From assembly GCF_006517435.1 (NCBI RefSeq), contig NZ_VHQG01000001.1, positions 900,335-964,334 of the forward strand: 64,000 nt of DNA, read 5' to 3'. The DNA comes from Schumannella soli (lineage in GTDB: Bacteria; Actinomycetota; Actinomycetes; Actinomycetales; Microbacteriaceae). The stretch's first letter is position 1; every line of letters begins with the position of its first letter. Below, one piece after another: positions 33,752 to 40,988 of the stretch. The position numbers and the translations under genes are program-made. The notes below the pieces were generated by a model. That model was not told the DNA's origin and made no database searches. It was given only the letters and a program-made list of their open reading frames with translations.

Positions 33752-33789
33752 ATTCGATACTACCGAATTGCATTCGACAATGTCGAATG
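33752..33789. promoter_or_regulatory. Two adjacent palindromes, probable IclR operators
   Basis: CATTCGACA-A-TGTCGAATG (33771-33789) is a perfect 9-1-9 palindrome. ATTCGATACTACCGAAT (33752-33768) is a weaker one with the same ATTCG/CGAAT arms. Both lie between the divergent iclR and facilitator genes, 28 bases before the facilitator ATG. TTGACA at 33725-33730 might be a -35. Confidence 0.7.
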
Positions 33790-33817
33790 AACCCCGATTG
33801 TTCAAAGGAGAACAGCG

Positions 33818-34570
33818 ATGGACGACAACCGCACCTGGCAGCGACTCGCGGCCGAATTCGTCGGCACGGCATTCCTCGTCTTCATCGGAGTCGGATCAGT
33901 GCCGGCAGCCCTCATCCTCAACAAGGGCGAGTTCGACATGGCCAGCCTCGGATTCGTGTCGCTCTCGTTCGCGACGATCGTCATCGGCACCGTCTACGTC
34001 TTCGGATACATCTCCGGGAACCACATCAACCCGGCCGTCACCATCGCGCTCGCCGTGACCAAGAAGTTCCCCTGGCGAGACGTTCCCGGCTACCTGGCAG
34101 CGCAGGTGCTCGGCGCGAGCCTCGGAGCCCTCGCCATCTTCGGAGTCCTCGGGCCGAAAGCCGTCGACTACGGCCTCGGGGTCGCCGCGTACGGCGGCAT
34201 CCCGGTCTGGCAGGCCTTCATCGCGGAGTTTGTCGGCACGTTCGTTCTCGTGTTCACCGTCTTCGGAGTGATCCACCGCAAGGCGGCGCCCGGATTCGCC
34301 GGCATGGCAATCGGACTCGTGGTGTTCGCCGCGATCATCCCCGTTGCTCCCGCCACGGGCGCCTCGATCAACCCGGCTCGCACGACCGGTCCGATGCTCA
34401 TCCTCCAGATCCTCGGCGGAGACGTGCACTGGGAGCAGTGGCCTGTCTACGTCCTCGCCGAGCTGGCCGCCGGGATCGCTGCCGCGGGCGCCTTCACGCT
34501 CGTTTCCCGAACCCGTGCTGATCGCAGCACGCTGACCGAAGCGCTCGTCGAGAAGGACGAGCGTGTCTGA
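33818..34570 (+). CDS. glpF: MIP-family glycerol uptake facilitator
   Basis: A channel for glycerol or similar small polyols. The 250-residue protein has six membrane helices and the two half-helix NPA motifs (GNHINPAVT, about residue 71, and ASINPARTTG, about residue 185). Asp-Arg spacing after the second NPA favours an aquaglyceroporin over a strict aquaporin. AAAGGAG lies seven bases before the ATG. It overlaps the kinase gene by eight bases, so uptake and phosphorylation are coupled. Dihydroxyacetone or erythritol are possible substrates as well. Confidence 0.9.
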   Translation: MDDNRTWQRLAAEFVGTAFLVFIGVGSVPAALILNKGEFDMASLGFVSLSFATIVIGTVYVFGYISGNHINPAVTIALAVTKKFPWRDVPGYLAAQVLGASLGALAIFGVLGPKAVDYGLGVAAYGGIPVWQAFIAEFVGTFVLVFTVFGVIHRKAAPGFAGMAIGLVVFAAIIPVAPATGASINPARTTGPMLILQILGGDVHWEQWPVYVLAELAAGIAAAGAFTLVSRTRADRSTLTEALVEKDERV

Positions 34571-36260
34571 ATCCAACGCCAGCGATCGACGTCAGAGCCT
34601 GACCGTCGCCGACCTCGTCAACTGGCTCCACCGCTTCGACGAGCTGACCGCGACCGAGCTCGACTGGCTGACAGAACTCGACTCCGCTATCGGCGACGCC
34701 GACCATGGCGTCAACCTGATTCGAGGGACTCGTGCGCTACGCGAGCGCTTCGAAGGTCAACACCCTGCGAACGTCGGCGAACTTCTCGGGCAGGCCGGCG
34801 TCACGCTGGTGGCCACCGTCGGGGGCGCCAGCGGCGCGCTCTACGGAGCGTTGTTCGTCGAGATGGCTCGACATGTCGGCTCCGCGAAGAGCATCGACGT
34901 CGCCACACTGGCGAGCTCCTTCCGTGCCGGGCTGAGCGGCGTCGTGACACTCGGGCGCGCCTCGCCAGCCGACAAGACGATGGTCGACGCGCTGACCCCC
35001 GCGGTCGAAGCGCTTGAGGTCGCCGCAGAACGAGGCGCCTCTCTCCGCCAGGCGCTCGTCGACGCCTTCGCAGCCGCCGCAGCTGGACGCGAAGCGACGA
35101 CTCCGCTAGTCGCCCGCAAAGGCCGGGCGAGCTACCTCGGGGTCAGGAGCGTCGACCACATCGACCCCGGAGCCGCATCCACCGCGCTCCTCTTCGAAGC
35201 GCTCTCCCCCCACCTCGAACACTCCCCGCACCCCACCACCAGGACAGGACAGACCATGACCACAGCACGTCGCCAGTTCGTCAACCAGCCCGACGACATC
35301 ATCGCCGAGGCACTCGACGGCCTCGCCCTCACCCACCCCTCACTCGTCGCCTGGCACCCGGAGTCGAACGTCGTCAGCCGCGCCACTCCCGCTGCCAGGA
35401 AGGTCGGCCTCGTGTCGGGCGGCGGCTCCGGACACGAGCCGCTCCACGCTGGCTTCGTGGGCACCGGAATGCTCGACGCCGCCGTCTGCGGCGCCGTCTT
35501 CGCCAGCCCCACCTCCGAACAGATCCAAGCCGGCACCCGCCTCGCGAACAGTGGAAACGGTGTGCTCCACATCGTCAAGAACTACACCGGTGACGTCCTC
35601 AACTTCGAGATCGCGGCCGAACTCGTCAGCGACGACGGCATCGAGATGCAGACCGTCATCGTCGATGACGACCTCGCCTCCGACGGAGCCGCCGACGGGC
35701 CGGGACGTCGCGGAACCGCCGCGACCCTCGTGGTTGAGAAAGTCTGCGGCGCCCTCGCCGAATCGGGAGCTGACCTCGCCACGGTCGCGGAGCACGGCCG
35801 CGGCGTCGTCGCCCGGTCCCGAAGCCTCGCGCTCGCGCTCAGCGCCTGCGCGCACCCCGGCGAGTCCCGTGCCGCATTCGACCTGGAGCCCAACGAGGTC
35901 GAGTTCGGAGTCGGCATCCACGGTGAGCGCGGTGTGTCTCGAATCCCCTTCGCCACCGCCGACGAGCTCGTCGAGCAGCTCGTCACTCCGCTCGCCGACG
36001 AGCTCGAACTCAAGCGCGGAGCGTCCGTGATCGCCGTCGTCAACGGGCTCGGCGGGGCGTACCCCTTGGAGCTGTCGATCATCGCCCGTCAGGTTCACCG
36101 CCTCCTCTCCGGTCGCGGAGTCGGCGTGGCCCGATCCCTCGTCGGCTCCTACGTCACCTCACTCGACATGCACGGAGCGTCGGTGACCCTCACGGTCGCC
36201 GACGACGACCTCATCGGCGCCTGGGATGCGCCGGTCCGCACCCCCAACCTCACCTGGTAA
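34563..36260 (+). CDS. dhaLK: Fused DhaL-DhaK dihydroxyacetone kinase
   Basis: A 565-residue chain phosphorylating dihydroxyacetone or a similar ketose. Residues ~10-215 are DhaL, the ATP-binding subunit (ELDSAIGDADHGVNL with the Mg-binding Asp residues). Residues ~232-565 are DhaK (RRQFVNQPDDIIAEAL, SGGGSGHEPLHAGF, FGVGIHGERG with the substrate-binding His at about 453). Known single-chain enzymes have K before L; this L-K order is unusual. The linker around TTRTGQTM looks like a former spacer: an in-frame ATG at 35256 follows an AGGACAGGAC stretch and could start separate DhaK. No DhaM is present, so ATP is the likely donor. Confidence 0.9.
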   Translation: MSESNASDRRQSLTVADLVNWLHRFDELTATELDWLTELDSAIGDADHGVNLIRGTRALRERFEGQHPANVGELLGQAGVTLVATVGGASGALYGALFVEMARHVGSAKSIDVATLASSFRAGLSGVVTLGRASPADKTMVDALTPAVEALEVAAERGASLRQALVDAFAAAAAGREATTPLVARKGRASYLGVRSVDHIDPGAASTALLFEALSPHLEHSPHPTTRTGQTMTTARRQFVNQPDDIIAEALDGLALTHPSLVAWHPESNVVSRATPAARKVGLVSGGGSGHEPLHAGFVGTGMLDAAVCGAVFASPTSEQIQAGTRLANSGNGVLHIVKNYTGDVLNFEIAAELVSDDGIEMQTVIVDDDLASDGAADGPGRRGTAATLVVEKVCGALAESGADLATVAEHGRGVVARSRSLALALSACAHPGESRAAFDLEPNEVEFGVGIHGERGVSRIPFATADELVEQLVTPLADELELKRGASVIAVVNGLGGAYPLELSIIARQVHRLLSGRGVGVARSLVGSYVTSLDMHGASVTLTVADDDLIGAWDAPVRTPNLTW

Positions 36261-36271
36261 GGAGAAAACCC

Positions 36272-36946
36272 ATGACCGAACTGATCGCAGGAACTCACGC
36301 CTTCGACTGGATCACCCGTTTCACCCACGCGTTCGGAGCGGCGCAGCAGGCCCTGACCGACCTGGACCGGCTCGCTGGCGACGGCGACTTCGGAACCAAC
36401 ATCGCCTCCGCTCTGCGCCGAACGTCCGACGCGCTCCCCGACCGCGACATCGCGACCTTCGGAACCGTGTTCGGCGCTATGTCACGCGGCTTCCTCGCCA
36501 CGGGGGGCACGAGCGGTCCGCTCTTCGGCATGTGCTTCCGCGACATCTCCCGAAGCGCCTCCGCAGACGGGGCCAACGTCGTCGAGCTCGCCGCCGGCGT
36601 CGCCTCCGGACTCGCCACGATCCAGAAGCTCGGAGGAGCGAAGGTCGGCGACAACACCATGATCGACGCGCTCGCACCTGCCAGCGACGCATTGACCGCC
36701 GCCGCCGATGATGGCGCCACGCTCGGGCAGGCTTTCGCAGCGGCGGCCGCCGCCGCTCGGGTCGGCGCGGAGTCCACTGGCGACCTCGTCGCCTCGCGAG
36801 GCCGCGCGAGCTACGTCGGCGAACTCGCTCGCGGCGTACTCGACCCGGGCGCTGTCACCATCGCCCTCTTCTTCGAGTCCGGAGCAGCCACCATCGGCGT
36901 CGTCAACGAGAGCGAACTGCTCGCCTGGCTGCCCGCCGCGGTGTAG
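36272..36946 (+). CDS. dhaL: Second DhaL-type kinase subunit
   Basis: A 224-residue DhaL-family protein with DLDRLAGDGDFGTNI at the nucleotide site (Asp residues kept, the usual His replaced by Phe), GGTSGPLFGMCF and a C-terminal RGRASYVGE shared with the upstream DhaL domain (KGRASYLGV). AAGGAG lies before the ATG. Last gene of the operon. It could form an alternative complex with the DhaK domain or act on another substrate; the Phe change suggests specialisation. Confidence 0.87.
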   Translation: MTELIAGTHAFDWITRFTHAFGAAQQALTDLDRLAGDGDFGTNIASALRRTSDALPDRDIATFGTVFGAMSRGFLATGGTSGPLFGMCFRDISRSASADGANVVELAAGVASGLATIQKLGGAKVGDNTMIDALAPASDALTAAADDGATLGQAFAAAAAAARVGAESTGDLVASRGRASYVGELARGVLDPGAVTIALFFESGAATIGVVNESELLAWLPAAV

Positions 36947-37218
36947 AACGAGCCGGCGTCGGGGAGGTCGAAGCCGATCTGCGACGCGATCCCACCGACG
37001 CCCTCGGCAGCGAGGCGCATCAAGGTCTGAGGTGGCACTTCGACCTTGATGCGGCTCAGTGCTCGGGACGGCGGCTTCGGCCCCGGACCGCAGCGAACCG
37101 AGGCGACCATCGTCGCGAAGAGGCACCGCGGCCCCGAACGGGGGCGTGCGACAGCTGTCGAGCATTCCTAGGCTGGGCCGGCACGGCGCGATCGGGGGAT
37201 CGTGCGCGAGAGGGATCT

Positions 37219-38226
37219 GTGAGCGACACCGCGACGCGGCCCGCGCCCGGCTGGTACGCGGACCCGAAGGATGCCACCCAGGCGCGCTGGTGGAACGGCG
37301 CCGGCTGGAGCGAGACGACGCGTCCGCTGCCGAGCGCCGCCGCATCCCGCCCTGTGCCCGCCGCCGCGCCGGCTCCGGCCGTACCCGCCGCGTCGCACGT
37401 CCCTGTCGCCATTGCTGTTCCCGCGGCGATGCCCGCACAGCCCACCGCGCCCGTCTCGCCCTACGCCACGAACGCCCCTGCCGCACCCATCGCGGCGCAG
37501 CATCCGGCCGACCTGCCGTCGAGCCCCGCCGCGTGGTCGCGCGATCCCGCCCAGCGCAGCCTCGCGAACGGCTACTCGGCGATGAGCAGCTACGTCGCCG
37601 AGGTCGCGGCCGTCGGGTCGCCGAACACCGTGCCCGGCTGGCTCATGGCGACCGCGCCGCTCTGGGCGGGCGGGTCGATCTTCGTCGCCGTCTTCCTGCT
37701 CGTGGTGAGCGACCCCGATCTGCCGATCGACCAGGTTCCGCGCTGGGCCTGGGGGCTGATCTCCGCGATCCCGATGGTCGCGCTCGCCGCGGTCGACGCG
37801 CACCAGCTCAAGAAGCGCGGCTACGAACCCCCGAACCCGGCGCTCGCGATCATCCTCACGCCATGGCTGTACCTCGGAGCGCGGGGTAAAGAGGTGCGCC
37901 GCCGCGGCCAGAAGATGTGGCCGATGGAGCTGACCTTCGTCATCTGCTTCCTGCTGGCGGTCGGCGCGGGTGTCGCCGCGATGTTCGGCGGCACGGCGCT
38001 CGAGCGCGAGGGCACGCGGATCCAGGCGGCGTCGATCCGGCACCAGGCCGAGCAGGAACTCGACAAGCAGGTGGGTTCGACCTGGACGCTCACCTGCTCG
38101 ACGCCCGACGCCGACTGGAAGCTCGGCTCGACCGTGCCGTGCACGGCGACCGCCGCCGACGGCCGCGCGGAGAACGTGAACATCGTCATCGCCGCCGACG
38201 GAACAGTCACCTTCTCGGCGGCCTGA
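37219..38226 (+). CDS. DUF2510-domain membrane protein
   Basis: A 335-residue protein. Residues ~8-32 are a DUF2510 motif (APGWYADPKDATQARWW), followed by a Pro/Ala-rich linker, two hydrophobic helices (about 143-165 and 175-195), a third around 235-258, and an extracytoplasmic C-terminal domain with two Cys (LTCSTPDADWKLGSTVPCTA) like DUF4333. GTG start with GAGAGGGA upstream. Function unknown; such proteins are widespread in actinobacteria and envelope-associated. Confidence 0.82.
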   Translation: MSDTATRPAPGWYADPKDATQARWWNGAGWSETTRPLPSAAASRPVPAAAPAPAVPAASHVPVAIAVPAAMPAQPTAPVSPYATNAPAAPIAAQHPADLPSSPAAWSRDPAQRSLANGYSAMSSYVAEVAAVGSPNTVPGWLMATAPLWAGGSIFVAVFLLVVSDPDLPIDQVPRWAWGLISAIPMVALAAVDAHQLKKRGYEPPNPALAIILTPWLYLGARGKEVRRRGQKMWPMELTFVICFLLAVGAGVAAMFGGTALEREGTRIQAASIRHQAEQELDKQVGSTWTLTCSTPDADWKLGSTVPCTATAADGRAENVNIVIAADGTVTFSAA

Positions 38227-38374
38227 GCCCCTCGGCACCCGCCCTCGTCGTCAAGCCGCCCGAGGTCGTCGCTGAGCCTGTCGACGAGGCTGTCGCCGAG
38301 CCCGTCGACGGATCCGCCGCTGATCCGTCGCGCGCGGATGTTACTGTTCCTCAGTTTGCGGAGGGCGGGGCGAC

Positions 38375-39133
38375 ATGGATGCGGCAGCAGAGACGGGACC
38401 GGCGACGCGAGGTCTGCGCGCGCGTCTCCGGCGGGAGCGCCGCCCCTCGACCTGGAAGACCTTCCTGCGCGACCTCGTCGTCATCATCGTCGCGGCGGTC
38501 GTCATCTCGGCGCTCATCAAGGCGGTTCTGTTCCGCTCCTTCTTCATCCCCTCCGACTCGATGAACCCGACGCTCATCCGCGACGACCGGGTGATCGTGA
38601 ACGAGCTGCAGCCGAAGGTGTTCCCGCTGCAGCGCGGCGACATCGTCGTGTTCCGCGACCCCGGCGGCTGGCTCGCCGACGGCTCCGACAGCTCGGCGAC
38701 CCCGCGATCGGATCCGACCTGGCTCGACTGGACGCTCTCGATCGTCGGTCTCACCGCGCCCGACAGCGACGACCACCTCATCAAGCGCGTCATCGGCCTG
38801 CCCGGCGATCACGTGACCTGCTGCAACGGCGCAGGCCAGATCGAGATCAACGGCCAGCCCATCGACGACGGCTTCGTGAACAAGCAGCAGGGCGCTGACT
38901 CGGCGGACCCCTTCGACGTGGTGGTGCCGAAGGACTCGCTCTGGGTGATGGGCGACAACCGGGGCAACTCGCTCGATTCGCGGGCGCACGCCGACGAGTC
39001 GGGCGGCGGCTTCGTGCCCTACTCGGATGTGGTCGGGCGCGCCGTCGTGCTGAGCTGGCCGACGAGTCGGTGGGGATGGCTCGACGATCATCCGGAGTCG
39101 TTCTCCGACCTCGACGCCGCCGACCGCGGCTGA
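38375..39133 (+). CDS. lepB: Signal peptidase I
   Basis: Cleaves signal peptides of exported proteins. The 252-residue protein has a basic N-terminus, one membrane helix (about residues 30-52), the catalytic Ser in FFIPSDSMNPTL, the general-base Lys in LIKRVIGLPGD and the MGDNRGNSLDSR box. The region between box C and box D includes an insertion with a CC pair (VTCCNGAGQ). GAGGG precedes the ATG. Stand-alone gene. Confidence 0.95.
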   Translation: MDAAAETGPATRGLRARLRRERRPSTWKTFLRDLVVIIVAAVVISALIKAVLFRSFFIPSDSMNPTLIRDDRVIVNELQPKVFPLQRGDIVVFRDPGGWLADGSDSSATPRSDPTWLDWTLSIVGLTAPDSDDHLIKRVIGLPGDHVTCCNGAGQIEINGQPIDDGFVNKQQGADSADPFDVVVPKDSLWVMGDNRGNSLDSRAHADESGGGFVPYSDVVGRAVVLSWPTSRWGWLDDHPESFSDLDAADRG

Positions 39134-39247
39134 GTGGCCCCCGGTCGGGGTGCATATCGCGCCGCCACGGAACGTGAGGGGCGAGACCGGGGGTGAGGTG
39201 CGTGCGATCTCGACGAAACAGGGAGAGCGCTCGGTTTAGATGGGCGC

Positions 39248-39412
39248 GTGCCCCACTCCCGACGCCGCGCGCTGATCCTCTGCGGGATCTACATCGTCGC
39301 GGCCGTCCTGGTCGGCGTCGCCGCCGGGTTCCTCTCGGCGCACCCGGACGACTCCTCGGCGCCGAGCGCACCGCATCCCTCGATCTCGGTCGCGCCGGCC
39401 GGCTCGCGATGA
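39248..39412 (+). CDS. Small single-pass membrane protein
   Basis: A 54-residue frame, GTG to TGA: a basic N-terminus (PHSRRRALILC), one membrane helix (about residues 10-30, GIYIVAAVLVGVAAGF) and a Pro/Ser-rich tail. TTTAGAT lies just before the start, compatible with a leaderless promoter. The basic-hydrophobic-polar pattern supports a real gene, but its small size leaves doubt. Confidence 0.5.
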   Translation: MPHSRRRALILCGIYIVAAVLVGVAAGFLSAHPDDSSAPSAPHPSISVAPAGSR

Positions 39413-39469
39413 CGCACCGTCGGCGCGCAGTCGTCGCGAGCGGGATACGGGTTCCGGGCTCGACCCGGG

Positions 39470-39475
39470 CATACT
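39470..39475 (+). promoter_or_regulatory. -10-like CATACT before the TetR/ScbR-like gene
   Basis: CATACT ends six bases before the GTG at 39482, the same spacing as other leaderless promoters here. Confidence 0.4.
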
Positions 39476-39481
39476 GACGCC

Positions 39482-40159
39482 GTGCCGAAGCAAGCCCGCG
39501 CGATCGCGACCCGCGAGACGATCGTCGACGCCGCCGCGGAGGTGTTCGCCGAGCGCAGCTTCGCGAGCGCGACCCTCGCCGACGTGATCGCCCGGGCCGG
39601 CGTCACGCAGGGCTCGCTGTACTTCCATTTCGCCTCGAAGCACGAGCTGGCGGCGCACCTGATCCGCGAGCAGCACGCCCGATCGATCGCGCTGCCGGCC
39701 GGGGTCGACGGCGCCCGCGCCATGATCGAGGTGAGTCTCGCGCTCGCGCGGCAGATCCAGTCGGACCGGATCGTGCAGGCGGGCCTCAGGCTCTCGACCG
39801 AGTCGCTGGAGCAGTTCCCCGAGCTGGTCGCGCACCCTTACGAGGCCTGGGCCGAGGCGTCGGCGGCGCTCATCGAGCGCGCCATCGAGCTCGGCGAGCT
39901 GGCGCCCGACCTCGACCCGGCGGCGGCCGGACGCGTTCTGCGCTCGTCGTTCACCGGCATCCAGGTCGCGTCGCGTGTCACCGCCGACTGGGTCGATCTC
40001 GTCGACCGCCTCGAGGAGCTGTGGCGCATCGTGCTGCCGGGCCTCGCGGCGCCGGGTCGGCTCGACGAACTGCTGGCGCTGCTGCCGGCGGTGTTCGGCG
40101 GCGCGGATGCGGGGGACGCGGAGGTCTCCGGGTCGGGCGCGTCCGCCGCCACGGGATGA
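39482..40159 (+). CDS. TetR-family regulator resembling gamma-butyrolactone receptors (ScbR/ArpA-like)
   Basis: A 225-residue TetR protein. The N-terminus (PKQARAIATRETIVDAAAEV) and the helix-turn-helix (ADVIARAGVTQGSLYFHF, ASKHELAAHLI, EQHARS) closely follow the ScbR/ArpA autoregulator-receptor pattern, and the ligand domain keeps the ARQIQSDRIVQAGLRLSTES segment. Such receptors repress antibiotic or morphology genes until a butyrolactone binds. No AfsA/ScbA synthase gene lies in the window, so the ligand, if any, is unknown. Monocistronic GTG start. Confidence 0.85.
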   Translation: MPKQARAIATRETIVDAAAEVFAERSFASATLADVIARAGVTQGSLYFHFASKHELAAHLIREQHARSIALPAGVDGARAMIEVSLALARQIQSDRIVQAGLRLSTESLEQFPELVAHPYEAWAEASAALIERAIELGELAPDLDPAAAGRVLRSSFTGIQVASRVTADWVDLVDRLEELWRIVLPGLAAPGRLDELLALLPAVFGGADAGDAEVSGSGASAATG

Positions 40160-40215
40160 CAACCCCGGCCGACGATCTCTCGGCCGGAGGTCGGGTGCCG
40201 CTCAGCCCTCGTCAT

Positions 40216-40221
40216 TAGCTT
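40216..40221 (+). promoter_or_regulatory. -10-like TAGCTT before the 40229 gene
   Basis: TAGCTT lies seven bases before the GTG at 40229, which helps choose that start. Confidence 0.4.
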
Positions 40222-40228
40222 GCCGCGA

Positions 40229-40891
40229 GTGCGGGCATCTCTCATCTTCGCGACGATCAGTCTGCAGCTCACCCTGATCTGCGCGGCCGGCTGGCTGATC
40301 ATGACCCTGGGGTTCGGGGATCGCTCCGCCGGGTCGCTGCGCGTGACGCTGTTCCCGATCGGCGACTCGTCGCAGGTCGCCGCGCTGTTCTTCTTCCTCG
40401 GCACGATCTCTCTCGGACTCCTGCTGTGCGCCGCCGGTCTCCTGACCGGCTACGGCGTGCGCTCGGCCGTCGCGCGCTGGCTGATCGGCACCGTGCTGGT
40501 GCTCGGCTTCGCCGCGAACGCGGTGTTCGGCCTGCTGTTCAGCGGGATCTTCGCCTTCACGAGCGCCAGCACCTGGGTGACGCTGAAGGGCGACACCGGT
40601 GGTCGCGAATTCGTGGTCACCGAGTACGACCTAGGCGGATGGATCTACGAACGCCGCGACGGACAGCTCGACCTGGTGGGCGATCTCGGCTACCGCTACG
40701 GGCGCGAGACGCACTTCCGCTCCGGCGACTACACGATCACCCGGAACGGCGGCGATGTGGTGATCGCGTTCAGGGCGGGTACCGCCGGTCACGAGTACAT
40801 CCGGATCCGTGCTCACGCCGCCTTCGAGGCGGCACTCGCGCGACGCGGCCTCGGACACGTCCCGAACCCGATCTCCGGCGAACCGGGGTGA
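40229..40891 (+). CDS. Hypothetical membrane protein
   Basis: A 220-residue protein with three hydrophobic helices in residues 5-110 and a ~110-residue soluble C-terminal domain rich in beta pattern (GREFVVTEYDLGGWIYERRD). The GTG at 40229 is preferred to the TTG at 40220 because of the TAGCTT spacing. No family is recognised. It stands alone between the ScbR-like regulator and the two-component system. Confidence 0.65.
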   Translation: MRASLIFATISLQLTLICAAGWLIMTLGFGDRSAGSLRVTLFPIGDSSQVAALFFFLGTISLGLLLCAAGLLTGYGVRSAVARWLIGTVLVLGFAANAVFGLLFSGIFAFTSASTWVTLKGDTGGREFVVTEYDLGGWIYERRDGQLDLVGDLGYRYGRETHFRSGDYTITRNGGDVVIAFRAGTAGHEYIRIRAHAAFEAALARRGLGHVPNPISGEPG

Positions 40892-40976
40892 CCGCGGGCC
40901 GGCAGCCGAACCTGTGCCCCCGCTGAAACTGCGTGACAGATGTTTAATGCGGGGTCGAGGGGCGCGCGGCTGATTC

Positions 40977-40982
40977 GATACT
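40977..40982 (+). promoter_or_regulatory. -10 box GATACT before the histidine kinase
   Basis: GATACT is followed by six bases and ATG at 40989, so a leaderless transcript beginning at that ATG is likely. Confidence 0.45.
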
Positions 40983-40988
40983 GACGTG

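Noticed and set aside
34563..36260. Sequencing frameshift creating the DhaL-DhaK fusion
   Set aside because: Both domains are intact and in one frame with no stop, so no frameshift is needed. A lost stop codon remains possible and is noted.
39410..39478. 23-codon frame starting at the overlapping ATGA after the small membrane protein
   Set aside because: Too short, no hydrophobic or conserved pattern, and it covers the promoter of the next gene.
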